Positions 53,737 to 62,019 of a stretch of 64,000 bases of DNA are shown piece after piece (positions within the stretch are counted from its first letter, which is position 1; each line of letters starts with the position of its first letter). A model generated the notes under the pieces. That model was given only the letters and a program-made list of their open reading frames with translations, was not told where the DNA came from and searched no databases. This stretch comes from CADEFX01 sp963806735 (GTDB lineage Bacteria > Pseudomonadota > Alphaproteobacteria > Rhizobiales > Hyphomicrobiaceae): the NCBI GenBank assembly GCA_963806735.1, contig CAWEBE010000003.1, positions 310,001 to 374,000 of the forward strand. The letters are read 5' to 3'. Position numbers and translations under genes: made by a program.

Positions 53737-53771
53737 CGCGGACGGGCGGGCGCGGGGAGCAAGACCAGGTC

Positions 53772-55181
53772 ATGCGTTTTTCCTTCAGCAAGTCGTCCGG
53801 CAACGGCGTCAACGGCGAGACGCATGCCGCGGGCTTGACGCACCCCACACCTGCGACGACAGAGCCAGCGCCCATCAAGGTATCGGCCGGGACCAACGGG
53901 GCGCTGCAGCGGCCGGAGCTCGTCGATGCCAAGGTGACGCTGCACCGCAAGCTGATCGACGAGCTCAACCTCTCCCACATCGAGCGAGCGTCGCGGTCGG
54001 AGCTGCGCCAGCAGGTGCACAAGCTCGTCGCCGACTACGTCCTGGCCGAGCGTGTCCCGCTCAATGCGCGCGAGCTCGGCGAGTTCGTCGACGAGGTCAT
54101 GGACGAGCTCACGGGCCTCGGGCCCATCGAGCCCTTCCTGAAAGACCCCACGGTCACCGACATCCTCATCAACACGCACGAGCGGATCTACATCGAGCGC
54201 TTCGGCAAGCTGGAGCGGGCGCCCGTGCGCTTCAAGGACGAGGCGCACGTCCTGCGCATCGTCAACAAGATCGTCGGCGGCGTCGGGCGCCGCGTCGATG
54301 AATCCCAGCCCATGGTCGACGCCCGGCTGCCCGACGGATCGCGCATCAACGTGGCGATCCGGCCGATCGCCGTGGACGGGCCGCTGGTCTCGATCCGCAA
54401 GTTCGCTTCCAAGGCCCTCGACATGGAGGCCCTGGTCAAGGCGCGGGCGTTGAGCGCGGCGATGGCCCAGGTTCTCGGCGAGGCGGTCAAGGCGCGCCTC
54501 TCGATCGTCATTTCCGGCGGCACCGGCAGCGGCAAGACCACATTCCTGAATGCGCTGTCCCGCAACATCTCGGACAGGGAGCGCCTGATCACCATCGAGG
54601 ATGCCGCCGAGCTGCAGCTGCAGCAACCGCACGTGGGCCGCCTGGAGACGCGACCGCCCAGCATCGAGGGCCGCGGCGAGATCAGGCAGCGCGAGCTCGT
54701 CAAGAACGCGCTGCGCATGCGGCCGGACCGCATCATCGTCGGCGAGGTTCGCGGCGAGGAGGCCTTCGACATGCTGCAGGCGATGACGACCGGCCACGAG
54801 GGATCGATGACGACGATCCACGCCAACAGCGCGCGCGATTCGATTGCGCGGCTGGAGCAGATGGTGGGCATGGCCGGCTTTGCCATAAGCGAGGGCAGCG
54901 TCAGGTCCCATATCGCTTCGGCGATCAGGATCATCGTCCAGTTGCAGCGGTTTCCCGACGGGCACCGGCGTGTCGTCAGCATCAGCGAGGTCACCGGCAT
55001 CGAAGGGGCGGTGGTGCAGATGCAGGAGCTGTTCCGGTTCGTGCGTGCGGCGTCCGGACGCAACGGCGCCATAGAGGGCGAGTTCCGGGCCACGGGACTG
55101 AGGCCGGCTTTTCTCGAGGCGCTGGTGGCCAACGGCGCCCAAATTTCAGAGCGCGCGTTTCATCCGGGCTGGCCGCAATGA
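53772..55181 (+). CDS. cpaF: Tad secretion ATPase CpaF/TadA
   Basis: A 469-residue hexameric ATPase that drives pilus extension. The N-terminal linker is low-complexity, then LHRKLIDELNLSHIERASRS and ELTGLGPIEPFLKDPTVTDI. Walker A is ISGGTGSGKTTFLNAL, then LITIEDAAELQLQQPHVGRL (Asp box), Walker B in RPDRIIVGEVRGEEAFDML, and the His box TTGHEGSMTTIHANSARD. It overlaps tadB by ATGA. Length and motifs are normal. Confidence 0.95.
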   Translation: MRFSFSKSSGNGVNGETHAAGLTHPTPATTEPAPIKVSAGTNGALQRPELVDAKVTLHRKLIDELNLSHIERASRSELRQQVHKLVADYVLAERVPLNARELGEFVDEVMDELTGLGPIEPFLKDPTVTDILINTHERIYIERFGKLERAPVRFKDEAHVLRIVNKIVGGVGRRVDESQPMVDARLPDGSRINVAIRPIAVDGPLVSIRKFASKALDMEALVKARALSAAMAQVLGEAVKARLSIVISGGTGSGKTTFLNALSRNISDRERLITIEDAAELQLQQPHVGRLETRPPSIEGRGEIRQRELVKNALRMRPDRIIVGEVRGEEAFDMLQAMTTGHEGSMTTIHANSARDSIARLEQMVGMAGFAISEGSVRSHIASAIRIIVQLQRFPDGHRRVVSISEVTGIEGAVVQMQELFRFVRAASGRNGAIEGEFRATGLRPAFLEALVANGAQISERAFHPGWPQ

Positions 55182-56171
55182 TCGGCTTGCACCTGCCAGA
55201 GCTGGATCTCGGCGGCACTACAGGATACGTGCTGCTGATCTCCATGTTCTGCCTGTTTTTCCTCACGTTCGAGGCGATTTTCCTGTCGTTTGCCAAGCGC
55301 TCGGCCGCGCGCAGCGACGTGAGCCGGCGCATGCTCGCGGCCAGCCCCCAGACGGACGGACAGGCGTCCCTCATCAAGACGCGGCGGCGGCGCAGCCTCA
55401 CGCCCGACGGCGGCTATGCCATGCAGATGATCTGGCTGAACCGCCTCATCGTGCAGTCAGGCGTGCATTGGGGTATCGCCGCGCTGCCGCTGGGTGCGAT
55501 CGCGAGCGGCAGCGGCGCTGTTCGCACCGCTGATGCTGGCAACGGGAAGCGTTCCGGCGGCGGCAGTCGTCGGCCTCATCGGCGGGCTCTGCTTGCCGGT
55601 CCTCGTGCTTGTCGTCCTGCGCAACCGCCGCCGCCACAAGTTCGAAGAGCAGCTTCCCGAAGCGATCGATGTGCTCGTGCGCAGCCTGCGGGCCGGCCAT
55701 CCGGTCGCGTCTGCCATCCGGCTGGTCGTGCGCGAGTTGCCAGATCCCATCGGGGCGGAGTTCGCGATCGCCTCCGACGAGATGACCTACGGCCTCGACC
55801 TGGAGCGGGCGCTCATGAATGTCAGCACACGCGTCGGCCAGGCGGACCTCGCGCTGCTGGTGGTGGCGGTCGGCATTCAGACGAAGACCGGCGGCAATCT
55901 CGCCGAGCTTCTGACGGGCATCGCAAAAGTGATCCGTGAGCGGTCCAAGATGCGGCTGAAGGCGCGCGCCTTGTCGGCGGAAGGGCGTTTCTCGGCGCTG
56001 ATGCTGACACTCCTGCCCTTTATCGTGTTCGGACTGCTCAACCTGATCGCCCCGCACTTCTACGGCGAGGTTTGGCAGGTCCCTCTCGTCAAGCCGATCC
56101 TGATTGCGGCCGCCATTTGGATGGCTCTCGGCGATTTCCTCATGTACCGCATGGTGAAGATCGACGTGTGA
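55178..56171 (+). pseudogene. tadB: Tad inner-membrane protein TadB/CpaG, one frameshift near 55505
   Basis: The N-terminal part runs from ATG 55178: GYVLLISMFCLFFLTFEAIF, then MIWLNRLIVQSGVHWGIAAL PLGAIASG. Near 55505 the frame changes, and the type II secretion F domain follows one frame over: AALFAPLMLATGSVPAAAVV, EEQLPEAIDVLVRSLRAGHP, GDLA-type ARVGQADLALLVVAVGIQTK and GGNLAELLTGIAKVIRERSK, to the stop at 56171. Correcting one base gives about 330 residues, normal for TadB. Its stop overlaps the tadC start (TGATG). The gene is essential for Tad pili, so an assembly indel should be tested first. Confidence 0.83.
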
Positions 56172-57151
56172 TGCAGATATTCGCAGCACATCTGAGCTCT
56201 CTCGGCGGGTTCATGGAGGCGAACCGGGTGCCGCTGATCGTGGCGTCGATGTTCGGCTTCGTATTTCTCGCCCTGCTGACGATCATGCAGGCCGCGCAAG
56301 CCCGGCAAGCCATCCGCCGACGCGCTATCGCCTTCAATCCGGCATCAGGTCGGCAGTTGCAAGCTGACACCGGTATTGCGGCTTCCACCGCCGATGCTGC
56401 GAGCGAGCTGCTGTTCTCGGTGGAGAAGGGCCTGTCGGCAACGAGCGAGGCGGGAGTTTCAAAGATCCGTGGCGAGCTCATCCGCGCCGGCTATTTCGGC
56501 AAGGACGCCATTTTCTGGTACTACGTCGCCCGCTTCGTCATGGGCGGATTGCAGGCCCTGGCGAGCTTCGCGCTCATTCAGCGCTTCGCTCCTGAGACCT
56601 CGGCGGTCGGCATTCTGGCCTGGACGGCAGCGGCAGCATGCTCGGGCCTGATGCTGCCGAGCTTCGTCCTGAGCCGCCGGCAGAAGGTCATGGTGCAGCA
56701 GTGCCGCAACGGCTTTCCCAACTTTCTCGATCTGCTCGTGGTCTGCTCGGAGGCAGGTCTTACACCGCGCGCGGGCATCGAGCGGGTGAGCCGTGAGCTG
56801 ACCCTGACGCATCCGTTCCTGGGCGCCAACCTGTTCCTGATGTGTCTCGAGTTGCGGGCCGGCCGGCCGCTGCCGGAGGCAGTGGAGAGTTTGGGCAAGC
56901 GCGTGCGTATCGATGAGATCCGCAGCCTCGGGTCGCTGCTGCAGCAGACGGAGGAGCTCGGCACCAACCTCTCCTCGGCGCTGCGCGTCTACAGCGACGA
57001 GATGCGGACGCGCCGCCTGCTGCGGGCCGAGGAGCGGGCGCATGCCCTGCCGGTCAAGCTCGTGCTGCCTCTGGCGCTGTTTGTCTTTCCCGTAATGCTG
57101 ATCGTGGCGCTGCTGCCGTTGTTCGTGCGGATTCACAAGGCGCTCTTCTAG
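56171..57151 (+). CDS. tadC: Tad inner-membrane protein TadC/CpaH
   Basis: A 326-residue membrane protein of the type II secretion F family. Helix 1 is VPLIVASMFGFVFLALLTIM, then KIRGELIRAGYFGKDAIFWY, a central pair of helices, CRNGFPNFLDLLVVCSEAGL and TEELGTNLSSALRVYSDEMR. The C-terminal helix is VKLVLPLALFVFPVMLIVAL. It pairs with TadB as the platform for CpaF. The ATG at 56171 overlaps the tadB stop. Confidence 0.92.
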   Translation: MQIFAAHLSSLGGFMEANRVPLIVASMFGFVFLALLTIMQAAQARQAIRRRAIAFNPASGRQLQADTGIAASTADAASELLFSVEKGLSATSEAGVSKIRGELIRAGYFGKDAIFWYYVARFVMGGLQALASFALIQRFAPETSAVGILAWTAAAACSGLMLPSFVLSRRQKVMVQQCRNGFPNFLDLLVVCSEAGLTPRAGIERVSRELTLTHPFLGANLFLMCLELRAGRPLPEAVESLGKRVRIDEIRSLGSLLQQTEELGTNLSSALRVYSDEMRTRRLLRAEERAHALPVKLVLPLALFVFPVMLIVALLPLFVRIHKALF

Positions 57152-57186
57152 TGCGAAGTAATTGAGTTGAGTGTGTGGGGGATATC

Positions 57187-57699
57187 ATGTACCGCGTCAT
57201 CAACCGATCCAATGCGCTTGCATCTGTCGTGGTGGGCCTGTCCGTGCTCCTGAGCGCGTGCAGCGGCAACCCCGGCGACCTGGAGCTGATGGCGGCGGCC
57301 GAGCCTCCGCTCTTCGGCTCGCTGCCATCGGAGCGGGCCCTGTCCAAAGGCAAGCGCTACTATCGCGACGGCGACTACGGCCTGGCCGAGCAGTCGTTCC
57401 GCCTCGCCATCGAGGAGGACCGCAACAACAGCGAAGCCTGGCTCGGTCTTGCGGCCTCCTATGACCGCCTGCGCCGCTTCGATCAGGCCGACCGTGCCTA
57501 CAAGGTGTTGCTCAAGATGGTCGGGCAGACGCCGACGGTGCTGAACAACCGCGGCTATCACTACATCCTGCGCGGCGATTATGCCTCCGCGCGCCAGACA
57601 CTGGCGGCGGCGCAGGCCGCGGATCCCGGCAACCCATTCATCCGCAACAACCTGTCGCTGCTGGATTGGGAAAGCACCGCGAAACCGGCCAAGCTCTGA
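57187..57699 (+). CDS. tadD: TPR lipoprotein TadD
   Basis: A 170-residue lipoprotein. The signal ALASVVVGLSVLLSAC ends in lipobox LSAC. Three TPR-like units follow: ALSKGKRYYRDGDYGLAEQS, AWLGLAASYDRLRRFDQADR and LNNRGYHYILRGDYASARQT. TadD is the pilotin-like TPR lipoprotein of Tad systems. GGGGGA lies before the ATG at 57187; a GTG at 57175 is less likely. It is the last gene of the operon and ends facing an MBL-fold gene. Confidence 0.9.
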   Translation: MYRVINRSNALASVVVGLSVLLSACSGNPGDLELMAAAEPPLFGSLPSERALSKGKRYYRDGDYGLAEQSFRLAIEEDRNNSEAWLGLAASYDRLRRFDQADRAYKVLLKMVGQTPTVLNNRGYHYILRGDYASARQTLAAAQAADPGNPFIRNNLSLLDWESTAKPAKL

Positions 57700-57735
57700 C
57701 GTCAGCGGTGGCTGGAGCACAAGGGGGCATCTGGT

Positions 57736-58491
57736 CTAAATGATCCAGCGGGCGCCATCGTCGGGGATCTGGACCTCGCCCCGGAAGGTCGTTGCTGCCT
57801 CCTCCAGAATGAAAGCCGGAGTGCCGAACCGGCCGATGTGCACACAGGTGAGCCGGGCAGCGCCCGCAGCCACTGCTGTCTCGGCTGCTTGCCTCGCTGT
57901 CGGATGCATCAAATCTCTGGCGCGGATGCGGGCGGTCTCGCCGTCACGCTCTGCGCAAATCGCGTCGCAAATGAAGAGATCGGCCCCGCGTGCGGCCTGC
58001 ACCAGGCCATCGCATGGCGAACAATCGGCGCTGAAGGTCAGGGTTCGCTGCTCGGCAGCAATGCGCACGGCCACGGTGGGAACGCGATGCTGGACTGGAA
58101 AGAAGTCCACCTTGAAGCCGCCGATATCACGGCTCTCACCACCCTTGACCTCATGCTGCACCACGCCGGCGTGCAAGCTCCACTCGGGAAAGGAGCCGGC
58201 TTTGACCGAAGCTATGCCGGCGTGCGTGTCGGCAAGCGCGTAGACATCCAGCGCCATGTTGGCCAGATAGAGCGCCATCATGCCGCCGGCATGGTCGAGA
58301 TGGCGGTGAGTGACGATCACATGCCTCAAGTCGGCGAGCTTCAGATCGGCGGCCGCCAGTCGCTGCGCCAGCTCGAAGCCGCCGCAAGTATCGATCAGGA
58401 GCGGGGCGCAACCATCGGCAAGCACAACCAGTCCGGTGGTCGCACGCGCGGGATTGAGCGGTGCGCCAGTGCCCAAGAACCTGACTTCCAT
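57736..58491 (-). CDS. MBL-fold metallo-hydrolase (RNase Z/arylsulfatase-like)
   Basis: A 251-residue metallo-beta-lactamase-fold hydrolase. It begins MEVRFLGTGAPLNPARATTG, then LLIDTCGGFELAQRL. The metal-binding HxHxDH motif is VTHRHLDHAGG; later ligands are in VQHRVPTVAVRI, FSADCSPCDGLVQAARGADL and LMHPTARQAAETA. The layout is that of the RNase Z-like branch, which includes lactonases and phosphodiesterases; the substrate is unknown. GAGAGG precedes the ATG. It is convergent with tadD. Confidence 0.85.
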   Translation of the reverse strand: MEVRFLGTGAPLNPARATTGLVVLADGCAPLLIDTCGGFELAQRLAAADLKLADLRHVIVTHRHLDHAGGMMALYLANMALDVYALADTHAGIASVKAGSFPEWSLHAGVVQHEVKGGESRDIGGFKVDFFPVQHRVPTVAVRIAAEQRTLTFSADCSPCDGLVQAARGADLFICDAICAERDGETARIRARDLMHPTARQAAETAVAAGAARLTCVHIGRFGTPAFILEEAATTFRGEVQIPDDGARWII

Positions 58492-58695
58492 GCTGCCTCT
58501 CTAGTCTAGAAGCTGACAGTCTCCGCGCGTTCATGCCAGATGGTGGTGGCGATGCAATGCAAAAGAGCACGCACAGAGTTGCGTCGCGCCGCTGCGGCCT
58601 TGAAACGGTCGTACTCATGACGAGAACGCTTCGTCTCTCCCTTGTGATCGCCGCATGGGAAGTTCCGGTTGCGCGTATATGAGGGGGCTCGACAG

Positions 58696-59058
58696 ATGTC
58701 GCGTACGCTCAGGGGAATGGCCCTGGCAATATTGTGCTGCCTCGTTTCGCCGCCGGCGCGTACAGAGGAGCTCCCTCCTCCCTTCGACGTGCATCAATTA
58801 TGTGAGTGGCATGTAGAGAAAACCAAGCCGACATTCAGGGAAAGAGAATACACAGAGTGCTTCGAGAGAAACCAGGAGGCGTACGACGAGCTGCGTCCGC
58901 TCTGGCCGAAACTATCGGCTCCGATCAAGAGCGTGTGTTTGGAGATGGCGCGCGACAACGGGCTTGGCTCTTACGACGTACTGGCTGCTTGCGTCAGCTC
59001 GGAGTTGAAGAAGGAAGCCGCCGAAGCGAAGAAACCTGGCACACAATTCAAGTATTGA
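58696..59058 (+). CDS. Conserved four-cysteine periplasmic hypothetical protein
   Basis: A 120-residue protein with a signal peptide (MALAILCCLVSPPARTEE). The mature part has four regularly spaced cysteines: HQLCEWHVEK, REYTECFERNQEAYDELRPL, PIKSVCLEMARD and DVLAACVSSELKK. This C-x-many-C pattern with EAYDxLxxxWxxLS is found in small alphaproteobacterial exported proteins of unknown function and probably forms two disulfides. GGGGG lies 9 bases before the ATG. Confidence 0.65.
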   Translation: MSRTLRGMALAILCCLVSPPARTEELPPPFDVHQLCEWHVEKTKPTFREREYTECFERNQEAYDELRPLWPKLSAPIKSVCLEMARDNGLGSYDVLAACVSSELKKEAAEAKKPGTQFKY

Positions 59059-59342
59059 TGCTTGTCGCACCGCGCGTGAGCCTCGCCTCGCGGCGCAGGT
59101 CAGCTGCGGCCCCTACCTTCGCCGGGTTGCTCGACGCTCTCGAGCTGGCGGTGGATGTAGGGAGCAGCCTTGGCAGCCGTGTGCACTCGCAGCTCAATCG
59201 GCAAGTCTGGATTGCGGCAGACGGAGCCCGCCATCACGCTGAGCACCATCGTCAGCAGAAGTGTGTGGATAACGGTGGGAAGCAGAAGTTCCGTTCACGG
59301 TCGACCGGCCTGAAAGCCATTTTAGTGAGCTATATCAAAACG

Positions 59343-59579
59343 CTATACCGCCTCCAGGCCACGTTGCATTGTGGCAACATGGTGGCGATTTAGTGGTGGA
59401 CTGCTCAATGTTCGCGCTTTGCGATAGATCATGAGCAGCAGCAGGTGGTCGCGGGCGCCATGCCGGCCCGTCTTGGCCGCCTCCAGCAGCCTGTCCATCT
59501 CGCTGGGATCGAGGAAATCCTTGGCGCGTTCGTGACCATTGGTCGTGCCACTCTTTACTTTTCGCCTCTTGGTCGCCAT
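59343..59579 (-). pseudogene. Truncated tyrosine recombinase (integrase) fragment
   Basis: The first 50 or so residues match the start of a FimB-like tyrosine recombinase: AKDFLDPSEMDRLLEAAKTG then RHGARDHLLLLMIYR. The family would go on with HGLRVSEAV and the catalytic R, HxxR and Y. Instead the frame turns into KARTLSSPPLNRHHVATMQR and stops. The change point coincides with a 51-base direct repeat (59362-59412). All catalytic residues are lost, so this is a remnant. Confidence 0.75.
59362..59412 (+). repeat. Direct repeat copy 1 (DR1)
   Basis: Begins CGTTGCATTGTGGCAAC and ends GGTGGACTGCTCAATGTT. The first 16 bases after the C are a palindrome-like core (GTTGC-ATTGTG-GCAAC). It truncates the recombinase frame. 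The second copy is at 59892-59943. Confidence 0.8.
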
Positions 59580-59891
59580 CGCTCAGGGCCTCAAATCTCT
59601 AGTGATTACAATCGAAGGCAATAGCACACTCGCTACAGATCACGCTATTTGTAAAGAGTTTGGCATCCTCCGCGGCTTGTTGAATCTGACGTGAGATGGT
59701 CGGCACCTGCCGGCGTTAGCCAGCAGCCAGGTAAGTGGCTCGGCCTATTCACGTGCTGACTAGCTGTCAGCGCCTGCCACAAATGAGGCACATCCAAGGC
59801 TACCTCAGCCGGAACGAGCCGAAAGCGCTGAACGAGTGAGCCTTGTAATTATTCTCCCTTTTATCAGTGTCCTGCGGAAATCTTCCTCGAT
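59580..59891. other. Gap between the direct repeats, no gene seen
   Basis: About 310 bases, lower in GC than the Tad region, with many stops in all frames. No protein family or structured RNA was recognised. It may be the remains of the element that carried the recombinase. Confidence 0.4.
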
Positions 59892-59943
59892 CGTTGCATT
59901 GTGGCAACAACGTGGCGAATAGATCGGTGGACTGCACAACGTT
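59892..59943 (+). repeat. Direct repeat copy 2 (DR2)
   Basis: CGTTGCATTGTGGCAAC is identical to copy 1, then GTGGCGA, then CGGTGGACTGCACAACGTT. About 85 percent alike over 52 bases by eye. The copies start 530 bases apart in the same orientation. Confidence 0.8.
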
Positions 59944-60053
59944 TGAGCTTGTTCGTCATCTCCGGGTGGTTAACGGTTCGTTAATTGCTGAATGGGGGTC
60001 CCAGGCGGGCTGGGGCGAGTTTGTGAAGGGGAGATAATGATGTTTGTGCGGGC

Positions 60054-60592
60054 ATGAGATTTGGTTTGCCAGCGCTGCGTCGCCGTGTCTCATCTTCGGC
60101 GATCGCAGCCAATGCGATCACGGCTGATACACCAGTCAGCCCGATTGATGCCCACGCAATCGCAGACTTAGTAGCAGGCGAGCTTTACCGGCAATGGCAG
60201 CGATCAATGTCGGCAACCTTTACGAATTACTTCAATTCACTCACTGCGGATCCGCCGCTAGCCATTGGTCACTATTGGCGACCAACGTGCGTCCACCTGA
60301 GTAGCTGACGTCAGATGAGTTGGACTTGACGAATGGCAACTGATTGTCTTCGTTGCCACTGGACGTCATCTGGCCGGAGTCAGATTGGACGATAGCACCA
60401 TCAGCTTCGTCTACACGTTGGTGACAGCAATGGGCAGCTTATCGTTGGCTGTGAGTGGACTGTCAGGCATCAGTTATTCGTATCACATTCACGACCACGC
60501 CGTTGCCCCCTGCCCTCATCTTATTCGGCACCGCGCTCCTCGGCATGACATTTCTTGGTCGGCGGCGGCGGTCATCGGCAACTCCGCTGTAG
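60054..60592 (+). pseudogene. Remnant of a PEP-CTERM-type exported protein gene
   Basis: The 3' end (60491-60592) encodes TTTPLPPALILFGTALLGMT followed by FLGRRRRSSATPL: a P-L-P motif, a hydrophobic helix and an Arg cluster. This is the layout of a PEP-CTERM/VPLPA sorting tail recognised by an exosortase. One frame over, just upstream (about 60385-60490), lies STISFVYTLVTAMGSLSLAV and SGLSGISYSYHI, as in the fold that precedes such tails; a one-base indel near 60490 separates them. Further upstream (60054-60308) an open 84-residue frame and several stops cannot be joined. GGGGAG and ATGATG at 60037 may be the original start. Decay or error cannot be told apart. Confidence 0.6.
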
Positions 60593-60619
60593 CTGCAGAT
60601 GGTATTGCCGCTGAAAATT

Positions 60620-60653
60620 GAAGAGAGAGCCTGAGCTCTCTCTTCGACGTTTT
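60620..60653 (+). terminator. Rho-independent terminator
   Basis: A perfect 11-bp stem GAAGAGAGAGC / GCTCTCTCTTC with loop CTGA at 60620-60645, followed by GACGTTTT. It directly follows the PEP-CTERM remnant and precedes the exopolysaccharide genes. Confidence 0.85.
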
Positions 60654-60737
60654 AGGCGGCCTCGATTCTTGCCAGCCTGAGGTCTGCTGCAATGTAAGGG
60701 CTGAAGATGCAAAGCCAGCGATCGGCGACAAGGGGTC

Positions 60738-62000
60738 ATGCAGCGGGCGGAGCCCGGCCTCGATGTTTGGCACTACCTCTCCATTCTCAAACGCCGCGCC
60801 GCTTTTTTTCTTGTTCCCCTATTCCTGGTGTTCGCGGTCGGCTTCGCAATTGCGATGACGATGAAGCCGGTATTCCTTGCTGAAGCCAGAATACTGGTTG
60901 AGTCGCAACAGATCCCTACAGAGCTGGTACGGCCAACCGTCACGGCGTCGGCAAAGGAGCGTATTGAGGTCATCGAGCAACGCGTGATGACGCGTGATCA
61001 TCTTCTGGGGCTCGTCGAGAAATACCGTCTCTTTCCAGATCGCCGTCAATCACTGTCCGGCACGCAGCTTCTGGACGTGATGCGGCAAAGCACAAAGCTT
61101 CAGCCCTTCGAGCTTGATAAGACACGACGCCGCGACGGCTTGATCGCACTCACTGTAGCGTTTGAGTACGAGCAGCCGGAAATCGCCATGCGAGTTGCGA
61201 ACGAGCTGGTCACACTGATCCTGAATGAGGATGCACGCAATCGCAGCAGTCGCGCGCAGGAAACGACGAACTTTCTTGCCCGAGAGGTCAAGAAGCTGGA
61301 GAGCGACCTCGGGGCCGTTGAGGCGCAAATCTCTGACCTCAAGAGGCGCTATAACGCCGAACCCATTAGTGACAAGGCGGTAGGTCAGCTGGCAGAGCTG
61401 CGCGCAGATTTGCAGGAGAAATTAGCGGTATTTTCCGCCTCACATCCGGACATCGTGCGCCTCAAGCGTCAGGTTGCAGCGCTTGAGAAGATGGTCGCGC
61501 AGATGGCTGAGCGCGAGAACGGATTGGAAACGCTGCAGAATCAGCGCGCTTCCATTCAAAAGAGTCTAGAGAGCGCGTCGCAAAAGGCTGCCGCTGGCCG
61601 CTTGGGTGAAAGCCTCGAACGTTCGCAGTTTTCGGAACGTCTTGAGGTTCTCGAGCAGGCCATTGTTCCGCAAAAGCCGTTCAAGCCAAACCGTCCCAAA
61701 TTGCTTGCTTTGGCGTTTGCTCTTGCTGCAGCGGCGGGCATCGCCTGTGTCATTGCGGCGGAAATGCTGGACACGACACTTCGGGGGACGCGCGATCTTG
61801 CCAGGGTATGTGATCCATACTTGGTAGTAGCGCTTCCCTATCTCTCCACTCGAAAGGAAGCTTTGGCGCGAAGAGTCAAAGCGATTTTTGCATCCGGAAC
61901 AGTGGCAACCGCGGCCGTTGCAGGGCTCGTTGGCGTACATCTTTTCCTGCGTCCTCTTGACCAGCTGTGGCTCGCTTTTATGGCTCGTCTACTCGGATAG
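60738..62000 (+). CDS. Polysaccharide chain-length determinant (Wzz/GumC-type)
   Basis: A 420-residue inner-membrane polysaccharide co-polymerase. It begins with a Wzz domain: WHYLSILKRRAAFFLVPLFL, the first helix, then FLAEARILVESQQIPTELVR. A long periplasmic coiled coil follows (about 150-300, e.g. LESDLGAVEAQISDLKRRYN). The second helix comes after the PCP motif EQAIVPQKPFKPNRPKLLAL. The C-terminus carries an extra hydrophobic stretch, TVATAAVAGLVGVHLFL. It sets chain length with the kinase encoded next. GGGG precedes the ATG. This form is typical of exosortase (XrtA)-linked EPS clusters. Confidence 0.88.
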   Translation: MQRAEPGLDVWHYLSILKRRAAFFLVPLFLVFAVGFAIAMTMKPVFLAEARILVESQQIPTELVRPTVTASAKERIEVIEQRVMTRDHLLGLVEKYRLFPDRRQSLSGTQLLDVMRQSTKLQPFELDKTRRRDGLIALTVAFEYEQPEIAMRVANELVTLILNEDARNRSSRAQETTNFLAREVKKLESDLGAVEAQISDLKRRYNAEPISDKAVGQLAELRADLQEKLAVFSASHPDIVRLKRQVAALEKMVAQMAERENGLETLQNQRASIQKSLESASQKAAAGRLGESLERSQFSERLEVLEQAIVPQKPFKPNRPKLLALAFALAAAAGIACVIAAEMLDTTLRGTRDLARVCDPYLVVALPYLSTRKEALARRVKAIFASGTVATAAVAGLVGVHLFLRPLDQLWLAFMARLLG

Positions 62001-62019
62001 TTGCGATTGTCAAAAAGTG

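Noticed and set aside
59100..59249. Small minus-strand frame of 49 codons with a hydrophobic start
   Set aside because: No ribosome site or family match; too short to support.
59362..59943. CRISPR-like repeat pair
   Set aside because: Only two copies 530 bases apart, with a recombinase remnant; no regular spacers.
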